From assembly GCA_904846265.1 (NCBI GenBank), contig CAJHAA010000001.1, positions 62,001-126,000 on the forward strand: 64,000 bases of DNA. Direction: 5' to 3'. Below the pieces are notes generated by a model, which saw only the letters and a list, made by a program, of their open reading frames with translations, was not told the DNA's origin and did no database searches. Shown one piece after another: positions 27,035 through 35,700 of the stretch (positions are counted from its first letter, which is position 1; each line of letters starts with the position of its first letter). Position numbers and translations under genes: made by a program. The DNA comes from Psychrobacter immobilis. Its GTDB lineage: Bacteria > Pseudomonadota > Gammaproteobacteria > Pseudomonadales > Moraxellaceae.

Positions 27035-28399
27035 TTATTTAGGGATGTACTGACTCCATGGCTCAGCACGAATGACTGTTGGCGTTTTGCTAATTACATC
27101 GAACTGACCATCGGCACGGATTTGACCGATCATGACAGGCTTCCATAAATGATGGTTTTCCTCATCCATTTTCAATGTATACCCTGATGGCGCGTCAAAA
27201 GTCTGACCTCCCATACTAATACGCACTTTATCGACATTAGTCGTACCAGCTTTTTCGACTGCTTGTTTCCACATATTGATACCCACGTAGGTGGCTTCCA
27301 TAGGATCATTGGTCACGACTTTGTTAGCATTGGGTAGCTTATGATCCAGCGCATATTTCTTATACTTTTTAGTGAAGTCGCTGTTGACAGGATTTTTAAC
27401 CGACATAAAGTAGTTCCATGACGCCAAATGCCCTTGCAATAAGCTGGTATCGATACCGCGAAGCTCTTCTTCTCCTACTGAGAATGCCATGACTGGGATA
27501 TCAGAGGCTTTAATACCTTGGTTGGCAAGCTCACGATAAAAGGGTACGTTTGAATCCCCATTAATGGTAGAGATAACCGCCGTCTTTTTACCGGTAGAGA
27601 AGCTTTTAATATTGCCAACGATGGTCTGATAGTTGCTAAAACCGAAGGGGGTGTACTCTTCCATGATGTCTGTTTCAGCGACGCCTTTAGATTTTAAGAA
27701 AGCCCGCAGTATCTGGTTAGTAGTCCGAGGATAAACATAATCTGTTCCAAGTAAAACGAAGCGTTCTGCACTACCGCCCTCTGGACTCATCAAATATTCA
27801 ACGGCAGGAATGGCTTGTTGGTTCGGTGCAGCACCAGTGTAGAAAATGTTTTCTGACTGCTCTTGACCCTCGTACTGCACCGGATAAAACATCAAACCGT
27901 TTAGTTCTTCAACGACAGGTAGCACAGACTTACGTGACACCGACGTCCAACCCCCAAATATCACATCCACTTTATCTTGGGTTAACAGCTGACGAGCTTT
28001 TTCAGCGAATAACGGCCAATCAGAAGCGGGATCTACGACGATTGGCTCTAGCTGCTTACCCAACACACCGCCATTGGCATTAATTTCATCAATGGTCATG
28101 AGTGCAGTATCTTTTAATGATGTTTCAGAGATGGCCATCGTTCCAGATAAAGAATGCAAGATACCTACTTTGATGGTGTCACCATCTGCCGCAGGGGTAG
28201 CAGTCGTCTCAGAGGTGTCCGTTTTTGTGGCGGTAGCATTGGTTTCTGCACTGGTTTCCGCAGGTTTTTGACAACCTATAAGACTTAAGCTGCCGACAAC
28301 AGCTACTGCTAGCAGAGACAAACGTGATGTCAATTTTGAGTCGATACGATAGTTTGTATTGATAGGAGTAGCAGTGATAAGCGTTGGCAATAAAGACAT
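27035..28399 (-). CDS. urtA: Urea ABC transporter substrate-binding lipoprotein UrtA
   Basis: The chosen ATG 28399 has GGAG at 7 nt and gives 454 residues; the open frame to 28453 has no comparable site. A hydrophobic signal ends in the lipobox LSLIGC, so UrtA is probably lipid-anchored. A Thr/Ala/Glu-rich spacer (about 30 residues) follows before the binding domain. Urea-type signatures: VGILHSLSGTMAISE, VVDPASDWPLFAEKARQL, FGGWTSVSRKSVLPV, and MFYPVQYEGQEQSENI. It captures urea in the periplasm at low concentration for UrtBC-DE. It is the first gene of the urt-ure locus, behind the sigma-54-like promoter. Confidence 0.96.
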   Translation of the reverse strand: MSLLPTLITATPINTNYRIDSKLTSRLSLLAVAVVGSLSLIGCQKPAETSAETNATATKTDTSETTATPAADGDTIKVGILHSLSGTMAISETSLKDTALMTIDEINANGGVLGKQLEPIVVDPASDWPLFAEKARQLLTQDKVDVIFGGWTSVSRKSVLPVVEELNGLMFYPVQYEGQEQSENIFYTGAAPNQQAIPAVEYLMSPEGGSAERFVLLGTDYVYPRTTNQILRAFLKSKGVAETDIMEEYTPFGFSNYQTIVGNIKSFSTGKKTAVISTINGDSNVPFYRELANQGIKASDIPVMAFSVGEEELRGIDTSLLQGHLASWNYFMSVKNPVNSDFTKKYKKYALDHKLPNANKVVTNDPMEATYVGINMWKQAVEKAGTTNVDKVRISMGGQTFDAPSGYTLKMDEENHHLWKPVMIGQIRADGQFDVISKTPTVIRAEPWSQYIPK

Positions 28400-28470
28400 A
28401 TATTTCTCCAGAAAGATAAAGTAGCAGCCTGGTAGGCCGAGTGAACGAGCCATTCCTAACTATGATTAAT

Positions 28471-28490
28471 ACTTCAATATCTATGCCAAT
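28471..28490 (-). promoter_or_regulatory. Sigma-54-like promoter for the urt/ure locus
   Basis: The minus strand reads TTGGCATAGATATTGAA, close to the -24/-12 consensus TTGGCAC-N5-TTGCA. GG is at 28487-28486 and GA replaces the expected GC at 28475-28474, with exactly 10 nt between the dinucleotides. Transcription would start near 28462, giving a leader of about 60 nt. The -12 C is not matched, which lowers confidence. Confidence 0.5.
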
Positions 28491-28507
28491 ATAAAATACT
28501 AGACAAA

Positions 28508-28590
28508 TGCACCAATATTGGTCTTTATCAGGAGCTAGGGCACTTTTGTGCACCATAATTGGTTTTTATGATGCTCTATGCACCATTTAT
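28508..28590 (-). promoter_or_regulatory. Three TGCACCA half-sites upstream of urtA
   Basis: TGCACCA occurs at 28508, 28549-28555 and 28579-28585. The first two extend into inverted repeats ACCAATATTGGT (28511-28522) and ACCATAATTGGT (28552-28563). Successive ACCA positions are 41 and 30 bp apart, about four and three helical turns. NtrC sites have TGCACCA half-sites, but with 3 rather than 4 bases between ACCA and TGGT. Position upstream of a sigma-54-like promoter fits an enhancer array. Confidence 0.5.
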
Positions 28591-28929
28591 GTCTGGTTAA
28601 GAAATGCTAAAGCGGTATAAAAAATGAGGACATCAGAAGCGATGTTTTTTTGAGTTCAGAAAGTGTGAACAGAAGGGAATTAAGAAGCAAACGTACTGAA
28701 TGATTTTAACTCAACTAAAGACAGGTTTTGTTTTTAGCTAAAGCACGTTAGCCATTACGCTTGGTAGCTAGCTTGGGGTGAGGTCAGACATTTAGTTTTT
28801 ATAATAGGGTGCTGATCTATGCTGAAGAAATCATAAATTTACCCTGCATAAGTAAAATATTTATTCGCTTATTTGTACCAGTACCAGTAAAATGCGAGAC
28901 TGTTTTCTACACGAGTTTATGAGTAACCA
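28591..28929. other. Spacer between the urt control region and the oxidoreductase gene
   Basis: About 340 bp with no gene seen. A small hairpin (ACATC/GATGT followed by seven T residues) lies near 28633-28653 and could block transcription running rightwards. Promoter elements for the downstream gene could not be assigned with confidence. Confidence 0.3.
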
Positions 28930-30546
28930 ATGATACGTTTAACTGAAATTAAATTGCCATTAAATCATGCACCTGAAGATCTAACGACGGCTATAACGAC
29001 AAAACTTAAAATTTCTGCTGAGCAAATGGCGTCATTTGTGATGTTTAAACGCGGTTATGATGCTCGTAATAAAAGAAATATCCAATTAATTTATACGCTA
29101 GACATCACACTGACTGACTCGGATTTGACCAATGATTTGCTGGTTCAGTTTGAGTCAGACAACCATGTAAAAGCAACACCAGATACCAGCTACAAATATG
29201 TAGGTGTAGCGCCAGAGCATTTAACTGAACGTCCTGTTGTTATTGGTTTTGGACCTTGTGGTTTATTAGCAGCACTTACCCTTGCTCAAATGGGTTTTAA
29301 ACCTATTATCATTGAACGTGGTAATGAAGTCAGACAACGCACCAAAGACACTTTTGGCTTTTGGCGTCAGCGTAAATTAAACACAGAATCTAACGTACAA
29401 TTCGGTGAAGGCGGAGCAGGTACCTTCTCTGACGGTAAATTATATAGCCAAGTGAAAGATCCCAATCATTATGGTCGTAAAGTCATGACTGAATTTGTAA
29501 AAGCTGGCGCACCAGATGAGATTTTATTTGTCAGTAAACCGCACATAGGTACTTATAAGTTAGTCACCATGGTAGAAAAAATGCGTGCTGAGATCATAGC
29601 ACTCGGTGGGGAAGTCCGTTTTGCGACTCGCGTAGACGACTTGCACATCACTGACTCAAAAGTAACAGGCGTGACCCTTAATACTGGCGAAACCTTAAAA
29701 ACTAGCCATGTTATTCTTGCTGTTGGTCATAGCGCCCGTGACACCTTCCAAATGATTCATGATAAAGGCGTGTATATTGAAGCAAAACCTTTCTCGATTG
29801 GCTTTAGGATTGAACATAAACAGTCAACCATAGACCAAGCACGCTTTGGTGACAATGCTGGAAACGAGATACTTGGCGCTGCGGATTACAAACTGGTTCA
29901 TCATTGTAAAAATGGTCGTTCTGTTTATAGCTTCTGTATGTGTCCAGGCGGGACCGTTGTTGCCGCCGCATCAGAAGAAGGCCGTGTGGTCACTAACGGC
30001 ATGAGCCAATATTCAAGGAACGAGCGTAACGCCAATAGTGCTATTGTGGTAGGTATCGACCCAGAGCGAGATTACCCAAACCACCCCCTTGCTGGTATCG
30101 ACTTACAAAGACAACTAGAAACCTTAGCGTTTGAATTAGGTGGCAAAGACTACAGTGCCCCAGCGCAAACCATTGGCGATTTCTTAAAAGGTAAACCAGA
30201 CTCAGAATTAGGCGATGTAAAACCCTCTTACACACCGGGCATTACCTTAACCGACTTAAGCAAAGCACTGCCAGACTTTGCCGTGGATGCCATACGTGAA
30301 GCCATTCCAGCGTTTAATAAAAAAATCAAAGGGTTTTCATCTGACGACGGTCTACTAACTGGCGTAGAAACCAGAACATCGTCACCAATCAGCATTAAAC
30401 GCAATAAAGAATTCCAAAGCATTAATACCAAAGGCTTATTCCCTGCAGGCGAAGGCGCTGGCTACGCAGGCGGCATATTATCAGCAGGGATTGATGGCAT
30501 CAAAGTGGCCGAAGCTGTAGCGAAATCGATGTTGAACATAGAGTAA
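28930..30546 (+). CDS. FAD-dependent dehydrogenase, NAD(P)/FAD-binding (COG2509-like)
   Basis: 538 residues. Residues 1-90 form a small alpha-beta domain (basic FKRGYDARNKRNIQL). The FAD-binding fold follows with VIGFGPCGLLAALTLAQMG near residue 100 and a late second dinucleotide motif (GLFPAGEGAGYAGGILSAG). A conserved internal stretch reads NVQFGEGGAGTFSDGKLYSQ and a Cys-containing block reads YSFCMCPGGTVVAA. These identify the uncharacterised FAD-dependent dehydrogenase family; substrate and electron acceptor are unknown. The ribosome site before ATG 28930 is weak. It is transcribed away from the urt locus and ends in a good terminator, so it appears to be monocistronic. Confidence 0.88.
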   Translation: MIRLTEIKLPLNHAPEDLTTAITTKLKISAEQMASFVMFKRGYDARNKRNIQLIYTLDITLTDSDLTNDLLVQFESDNHVKATPDTSYKYVGVAPEHLTERPVVIGFGPCGLLAALTLAQMGFKPIIIERGNEVRQRTKDTFGFWRQRKLNTESNVQFGEGGAGTFSDGKLYSQVKDPNHYGRKVMTEFVKAGAPDEILFVSKPHIGTYKLVTMVEKMRAEIIALGGEVRFATRVDDLHITDSKVTGVTLNTGETLKTSHVILAVGHSARDTFQMIHDKGVYIEAKPFSIGFRIEHKQSTIDQARFGDNAGNEILGAADYKLVHHCKNGRSVYSFCMCPGGTVVAAASEEGRVVTNGMSQYSRNERNANSAIVVGIDPERDYPNHPLAGIDLQRQLETLAFELGGKDYSAPAQTIGDFLKGKPDSELGDVKPSYTPGITLTDLSKALPDFAVDAIREAIPAFNKKIKGFSSDDGLLTGVETRTSSPISIKRNKEFQSINTKGLFPAGEGAGYAGGILSAGIDGIKVAEAVAKSMLNIE

Positions 30547-30612
30547 GAGCGGCTTTAGGCAAATTATAATATTAAAACGCTTATCTAGATAAAAACATGT
30601 GATCGATAAAGC

Positions 30613-30651
30613 CTTTCAAGCTATGAAGTATAAAGCTTGAAAGTCTTTTTT
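30613..30651 (+). terminator. Terminator after the FAD-dependent dehydrogenase gene
   Basis: CTTTCAAGCT (30613-30622) and AGCTTGAAAG (30634-30643) form a perfect 10-bp stem followed by TCTTTTTT. Confidence 0.88.
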
Positions 30652-30724
30652 GTGTTTTGAAGGTATGCTGTATGAAAATGCATCGTAAGTTATGCAATGT
30701 TATGTTGTGATATGCTAATACATT

Positions 30725-30758
30725 AAAAAACCCCGCAACTGGTAGGTTGTGAGGTCTT
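30725..30758 (-). terminator. Terminator for tRNA-Arg
   Basis: On the minus strand, ACCTCACAAC and GTTGCGGGGT pair with one mismatch around CTACCA, followed by six T residues. It begins about 25 nt beyond the tRNA 3' end. Confidence 0.75.
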
Positions 30759-30782
30759 TTGATTACTTTTGACAATGTTTGA

Positions 30783-30858
30783 TGGTGCGCCCACCAAGAC
30801 TCGAACTCGGATCGATCGCTTAGGAGGCAACTGCTCTATCCTGTTGAGCTATAGGCGC
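30783..30858 (-). tRNA. tRNA-Arg (anticodon CCT)
   Basis: A 76-nt cloverleaf read by hand on the minus strand. Acceptor arms are GCGCCTA and TGGGCGC, D-arm GCTC/GAGC, anticodon stem GTTGC/GCGAT with loop CTCCTAA, variable loop CGAT, T-arm CCGAG/CTTGG with loop TTCGAGT, discriminator A. The terminal CCA is encoded. It decodes the rare arginine codon AGG. It is an isolated gene with its own terminator; no integrase or att duplication is seen beside it. Confidence 0.97.
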
Positions 30859-30925
30859 ATTTTGGAATAACATTGTAGGAAAAATTGCTCATAAAAGCAA
30901 TCAACAAAATATAAAGATTTTATTA

Positions 30926-31723
30926 TTAATTGCCATTACTCAAGGCGTCAGCGACATTCACAGTGTTGGCATTTGCTGCTTTTTGTGCACGTGATGTTGG
31001 ATTAAACAAGTCATTTACACTGTTTTTATAACCTTCGATATTATAATAATCGTACTTTTCTAATATATCTTGTCCGGTACTCGAAAGTAAAAAATTACGG
31101 AAGTTAATAGCAGCAGTATTCTCTGTCAAAATAACCCCTTCAAGCGCTTGCTTGTCTCTCAATGCATAGCTGAAAGAATTTAGGGTACGTGCCTCTGCAT
31201 TGTCAGTTTCAATGGCACCAGTCTCAGCAGTATCTACTTTTTTATCATCAGTATTGCTGATATTTTCTTTGTCTTGGTTTATTTTATCTTGAGCCGCTTT
31301 TAGCTCTGCTTGTAACGGTGTCAGACGGTCTGCAGATAGGCTGTCGTTAGCGATGATCATGTCTATATCAGCGCCAAATTCAGAGTGTTTATTATAGTTA
31401 GGATTGGCGTTTGATAATGTTAAGAGGTCGCTGGCGGGTACATAACTTGGCACAACCTGCACATGAGGATAACGAGATTCGAAGCTAACGATGATATCGT
31501 CCAAGGGTGCTTGTAAATCCTCTTCAGCCTTTATATACAGCGTACTGTCGGTGAGGGCGTTTACCTCGTCTTGAGTGGAGGCTGACGGTTCATTTGCACT
31601 TGCCATGATCGGTAAGGGGTCTATATTTTTACGGTTACTGCTCCATAACCACGTAAAGATTGCAATAAAGATTATCAGCAGCAGTAAAATTAGCCCAGCC
31701 AGTAGCAGCTTGTAGTCTCTCAT
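30926..31723 (-). CDS. Membrane-anchored ModA-like solute-binding protein, degenerate
   Basis: 265 residues. An N-terminal helix (about 6-28, rich in Leu and Ile) looks like an uncleaved membrane anchor. The start of the soluble part, LYIKAEEDLQAPLDDII with FESRYPHVQVVPSY, and the end, AAINFRNFLLSSTGQDILEKY, resemble the first and last segments of molybdate/extracellular solute-binding proteins (AAKAFLDYLLSPEGQ-type). The middle is shortened and replaced by an acidic, low-complexity stretch (about residues 140-180). The usual oxyanion-binding Ser/Thr positions cannot be confirmed. No modB/modC neighbours are present. It is probably a repurposed periplasm-facing protein rather than a transporter component. 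Confidence 0.6.
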   Translation of the reverse strand: MRDYKLLLAGLILLLLIIFIAIFTWLWSSNRKNIDPLPIMASANEPSASTQDEVNALTDSTLYIKAEEDLQAPLDDIIVSFESRYPHVQVVPSYVPASDLLTLSNANPNYNKHSEFGADIDMIIANDSLSADRLTPLQAELKAAQDKINQDKENISNTDDKKVDTAETGAIETDNAEARTLNSFSYALRDKQALEGVILTENTAAINFRNFLLSSTGQDILEKYDYYNIEGYKNSVNDLFNPTSRAQKAANANTVNVADALSNGN

Positions 31724-31792
31724 ATGTTACTGCTCTTCTCTTAATGGGTTTGTGTCAAGTTTACATAAAATGCGGTGTGCGACGTATTATTT

Positions 31793-32314
31793 TTAAAGCT
31801 GTTGGTGTAACACTTCATCTGCTAAGTCCGCAAGCATATCTGCAAAAATATCGGTTTTTGAATCAGGTAAAAGTTTTTTCTCGCTATTATTCTTATGAAT
31901 AATTGTACTATTTTGATTGGATAGCACAGGTTGATCGTTTGAGGGGGAGGTAACATCATTTTCAATGGCTTTTATTTGGTGTGCAGCCAATGGCGATTCG
32001 CCCATCGTAAGCTTGTCTTTAAGCCATTCAAAACCATGGGCTTCCCACCATGCTTCAAAGCGTGGCAGCGTACTCCCACGCACCGCGATAGGCAGATTCA
32101 ATGTTCGCAGTTTTTGTGCAAGTATGGGGTCGTTAATGGCTTGATGGATGCTCAAATAAAGCGAGCGACTATCATCAGTATAGGGCTGTCTATTTTGCCA
32201 CGATCTGTCGTCAATTTTCATACGTGGCAATTGCCACAATTCACCGCGATAGTATACAACATATAGACGTCGTTTAGGATGAACGAAAATGGCATCAATG
32301 GGACGCAAGGGCAT
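31793..32314 (-). CDS. Hypothetical protein
   Basis: 173 residues, no recognised domain. The first about 105 residues look folded and are rich in Trp and Arg (FVHPKRRLYVVYYRGELWQL, RFEAWWEAHGFEWLKDKL). The rest is a polar linker and a short amphipathic helix near the C-terminus (IFADMLADLADEVLHQ). No signal or membrane segment. It precedes the ModA-like gene on the same strand with a gap of about 70 bp and may share its transcript. Function unknown. Confidence 0.65.
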   Translation of the reverse strand: MPLRPIDAIFVHPKRRLYVVYYRGELWQLPRMKIDDRSWQNRQPYTDDSRSLYLSIHQAINDPILAQKLRTLNLPIAVRGSTLPRFEAWWEAHGFEWLKDKLTMGESPLAAHQIKAIENDVTSPSNDQPVLSNQNSTIIHKNNSEKKLLPDSKTDIFADMLADLADEVLHQQL

Positions 32315-32769
32315 AGTATTAAGTTATTCCGTTAAAAAGGGTTATGGACATAAAAATTACAGCAGTTAATCTGACAGCAGCACTGACTTCTCTATTCATA
32401 AATATGAGACTTATCAATGTGACACTATCTGTCGTAAGATATTATAATAGTGGCACATATACTAGTAAACGATAGCTATCGATGGCACACTAATCAGCAG
32501 CCTATTTTATGATTGTTATAAATAATCACTGATGATGCAATGATAGTTAATCGTTGTTGTCATTTGCATCGTGTTTATGACAGCCATGCTAGCAGAAATA
32601 CATTGTAGTAACGACCGCGAAACATAGATTGGTGAGTATTCTTCGTGGTATTCCTTAGCAGCCATCAATATGCATTAGAAAGTTAACGCAAATGTTATTC
32701 CATTTCAGGCACTCATGACCGTCTACATCACACTATCACTCATATATAACTTCAATCAGACTATCTTCT
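32315..32769. other. 455-bp spacer between divergent genes
   Basis: No gene seen. It should hold promoters for recC on the right and the hypothetical gene on the left. CGATAGCTATCG (32470-32481) is a perfect 12-bp palindrome, and a TATAAT hexamer occurs near 32446. I cannot assign a regulator. Confidence 0.35.
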
Positions 32770-35700
32770 ATGTTTACCATTATTCAATCGCACCGCACCG
32801 AAAACCTTGTTGATCAACTGCTTGTGCAATATCAGTCTAAGGATCAGCCTGTTTTTGAGCCTTTTATTGTCATTGTGCCCTCAATGGTATTGGGCGATTG
32901 GTTGGACAAAACCATTGCCAGTCGTGCTGGGATTAGTACCTTGGTACGTACTAAGTTTTGGGGTCAGTATCAGTGGACGCTCATGCAGGATGTGTTAACC
33001 CGCCATAACGCTTCTTTGCTAGCGCAAAACCCTGAGGCGGAAACTCTTAATGTGCCTGAAGTGGCGGTGTTGTCACCAACGGTGATGCAATGGCGATTGT
33101 TTGGGTATTTGACTTATTATCAAGAGTCGATTGTGGCAGATGAAAAACATTCGGTCCATCCGTTGCTGGCATCTTTGATTGACGAACCGCAAGCAGGTGC
33201 TCAGCAAGACAATGTGCGACAAGATAAGGCGCAACAAGATGCACGTATCTGGCAGCTGGCAAGTGATTTGGCGAGGGTGTTTAACCGCTATTTGACCCAT
33301 CGTGAGGATTGGCTGGCGCTATGGTCGCACAATCAACCACTGAATGTAGGTGAGTTGATAGCGGATAAAGATGCATTGTCATTGCGCTTTGATAAATATG
33401 CACGCGGCACGCCTGAGTGGTTGGTCGAGCATTATGTAGAGTTAGAGATTGCTCAACGATTTTTATGGTCGCATTTATTTGCTGATGTTCATCTACACCG
33501 TGTGGCACTTGAGCGCGCATTTTGGTCAGCCTTAAAAGGTAATAAGGCGAACGAGCGTGCTCAGTTGCCAACTATACTGCGTATTTTTACTATTCAGCAA
33601 TTACCACAGACGGAGCTAGACTTCCTACAGCGCCTGTCGCAATACATGAATATCACGCTATTACATTACAATCCATCAAAGCTGTTTTGGGCCGATATCG
33701 TCGATAAATCATGGTTACAACGTCAGCAGATTATTAACCCTGAAAGTGTATTTTTACGTGATTATGGTCACAGTTTACTGTCGCGTTTGGGTAAGCAATC
33801 GCGTGATGCGTTTGCCATGCTTGCTAACTTGTCGGGTAATGAGCAATACGACGATGCGCTGGTGGAATGGCAAGATAATTTTGAAAGTGGTTTAAATGAT
33901 GAGCTTAGTAAGGGTATGGATGAAAGCATTTATACTGATGATGCCATTGCTCAAGATAGGCAAAGTAGCCTAAGCTTATTAAAGCGTTTACAGAACGATG
34001 TGCTGATGCTTGATGAGCAATCGACCCAGCAAGCAACGGCTGCTACAGTCTCGCAAGCGGTAAGTAAGCAAATAGAGCCAAGCTTCAATGAAGAGAAGCC
34101 AGAGACAGCTTGGTATGAAGATGAGGCGTTAGAGAATAAGCGCTTTGAGGTAGACCGTTTTTGGGCAATATCTTCTCAAGATAATAGCCTAAGCATTCAT
34201 TCTTGTCATAGTTTACAGCGTCAGCTTGAAGTGCTGCGTATTATGATTGGCCGCTGGTTGAACGAACCTATCAAACTTGGTGAAAAGAAACGCCATATAT
34301 CTGACATTGTTGTGCTGCTACCCGATGTTGAACGTCATCATGCACTGATTGGCTCTATCTTCGTCAATGGTAAAGGTCAGGATGGTTTGACCTTGCCCGC
34401 TAAAGTGACGGGTGTTGTTGATGCGGACATTCGCCAGTTATGGGAAGCTATTATTGGTTTTTATAAGCTATTGGGTAGCCATAGCGCCCGTTTTGAAGCG
34501 GCTGAAGTCTTAGATTGGCTTATGTTGCCGCCCTTGTTTGAAAGCTTTGGGCTGACTCATGAGCAGATGAGCCGTGGCTGTGATTTGTTGGTAGAGGCGG
34601 GCTTTATTCGCGGTTTTGACGAGCTGCATCTTAAGCAAACGTTGGATAGTAATGATTACGACTATCGCTTTAGCTTTGCTCAAGCGTTAGACAGATTGAC
34701 CGTAGGTCTGGTCATGCCAGAAGCTGAGTTGAGTGATTGCTTATATGCTCTAAATGAAGATGAATGGCCAAGCACTGCCTTACCAGAAATGACTTTACCG
34801 CTACCACAAGTCAGCTTAAATGATGCGTTGATTGTTGAAGCGCTTTGCCGCATTTATACCGGTTTGGTCGCACGACGGGATGACCATATACAAAAAATGA
34901 AAGCGGAAGACTGGCTCGATCAGATTGAGAGACAAGTGATTCATCGCTACTTTGGCGATGTGGACCAAACGCGTACCATGCGCGCCATTTACAATGCGAT
35001 GAATGGCTTTAAATCAAGTTTGCGAGCCAATCGTCACTATAGGCAGTACTCCAGTGGCGATAGCGCCAACAGAGAAGTGGAGCAAAGGCTGGCAGGTGTG
35101 GAGCAGTTGCCACTAAAGTTGAGCTTTATGCTAGACAGTATCGAAGCGGAGCTTGAGAGTCAGCAGGTCAGTGCGGAGCCAACTGGTGTGATTACCTTTG
35201 GTAAGTTTGGTGCCTTAAGAAACGTGCCCTTTGAGTTGGTGGTCATGCTAAATATGGATCTTTCAGAGTTCCCTGGGCGTGACCGTGATAACCGCTATGA
35301 TTTGATGAAAGCGACTAATTCACGTCGCGGCGACAGAGTCAGTGAAGATGATGATAATGGCGCATTTTTAGATGCCCTGCTGTGCGCACGTAGTGCTTGT
35401 TGGATGTTCTACAACGGTCAAAGCTTGACGGACACTCATGAGCATCTACCAGCCAACCCAGTAAGCGAATTGCTACAGTTCTTGCAAGGCGAGGTGCAAT
35501 GGCAGGTGAACTCGCTTGAGACATTGCCTGAGAATATTGATCCCCCCACCGAAAGCCTCAAGCGTTACTTACCTAAATTGATTAAGCAGTGGCTAGTGAC
35601 TGAGCATCCTGCACTACCTTTTCATGAGAGTCTGTTTGAGACAGAAATTGAAGGCGCTGATATTTTTGAGCAAGCGTCTCCTGATATTGATGACAATGCT

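Noticed and set aside
28508..28563. Classical NtrC sites upstream of urtA
   Set aside because: Half-sites match, but the inner spacing is 4 rather than 3 bases and the right halves are incomplete; kept only as NtrC-like.
30783..30858. tRNA-Arg as an integration site for a genomic island
   Set aside because: No integrase, no repeated tRNA 3' end and ordinary flanking genes are seen within the window.
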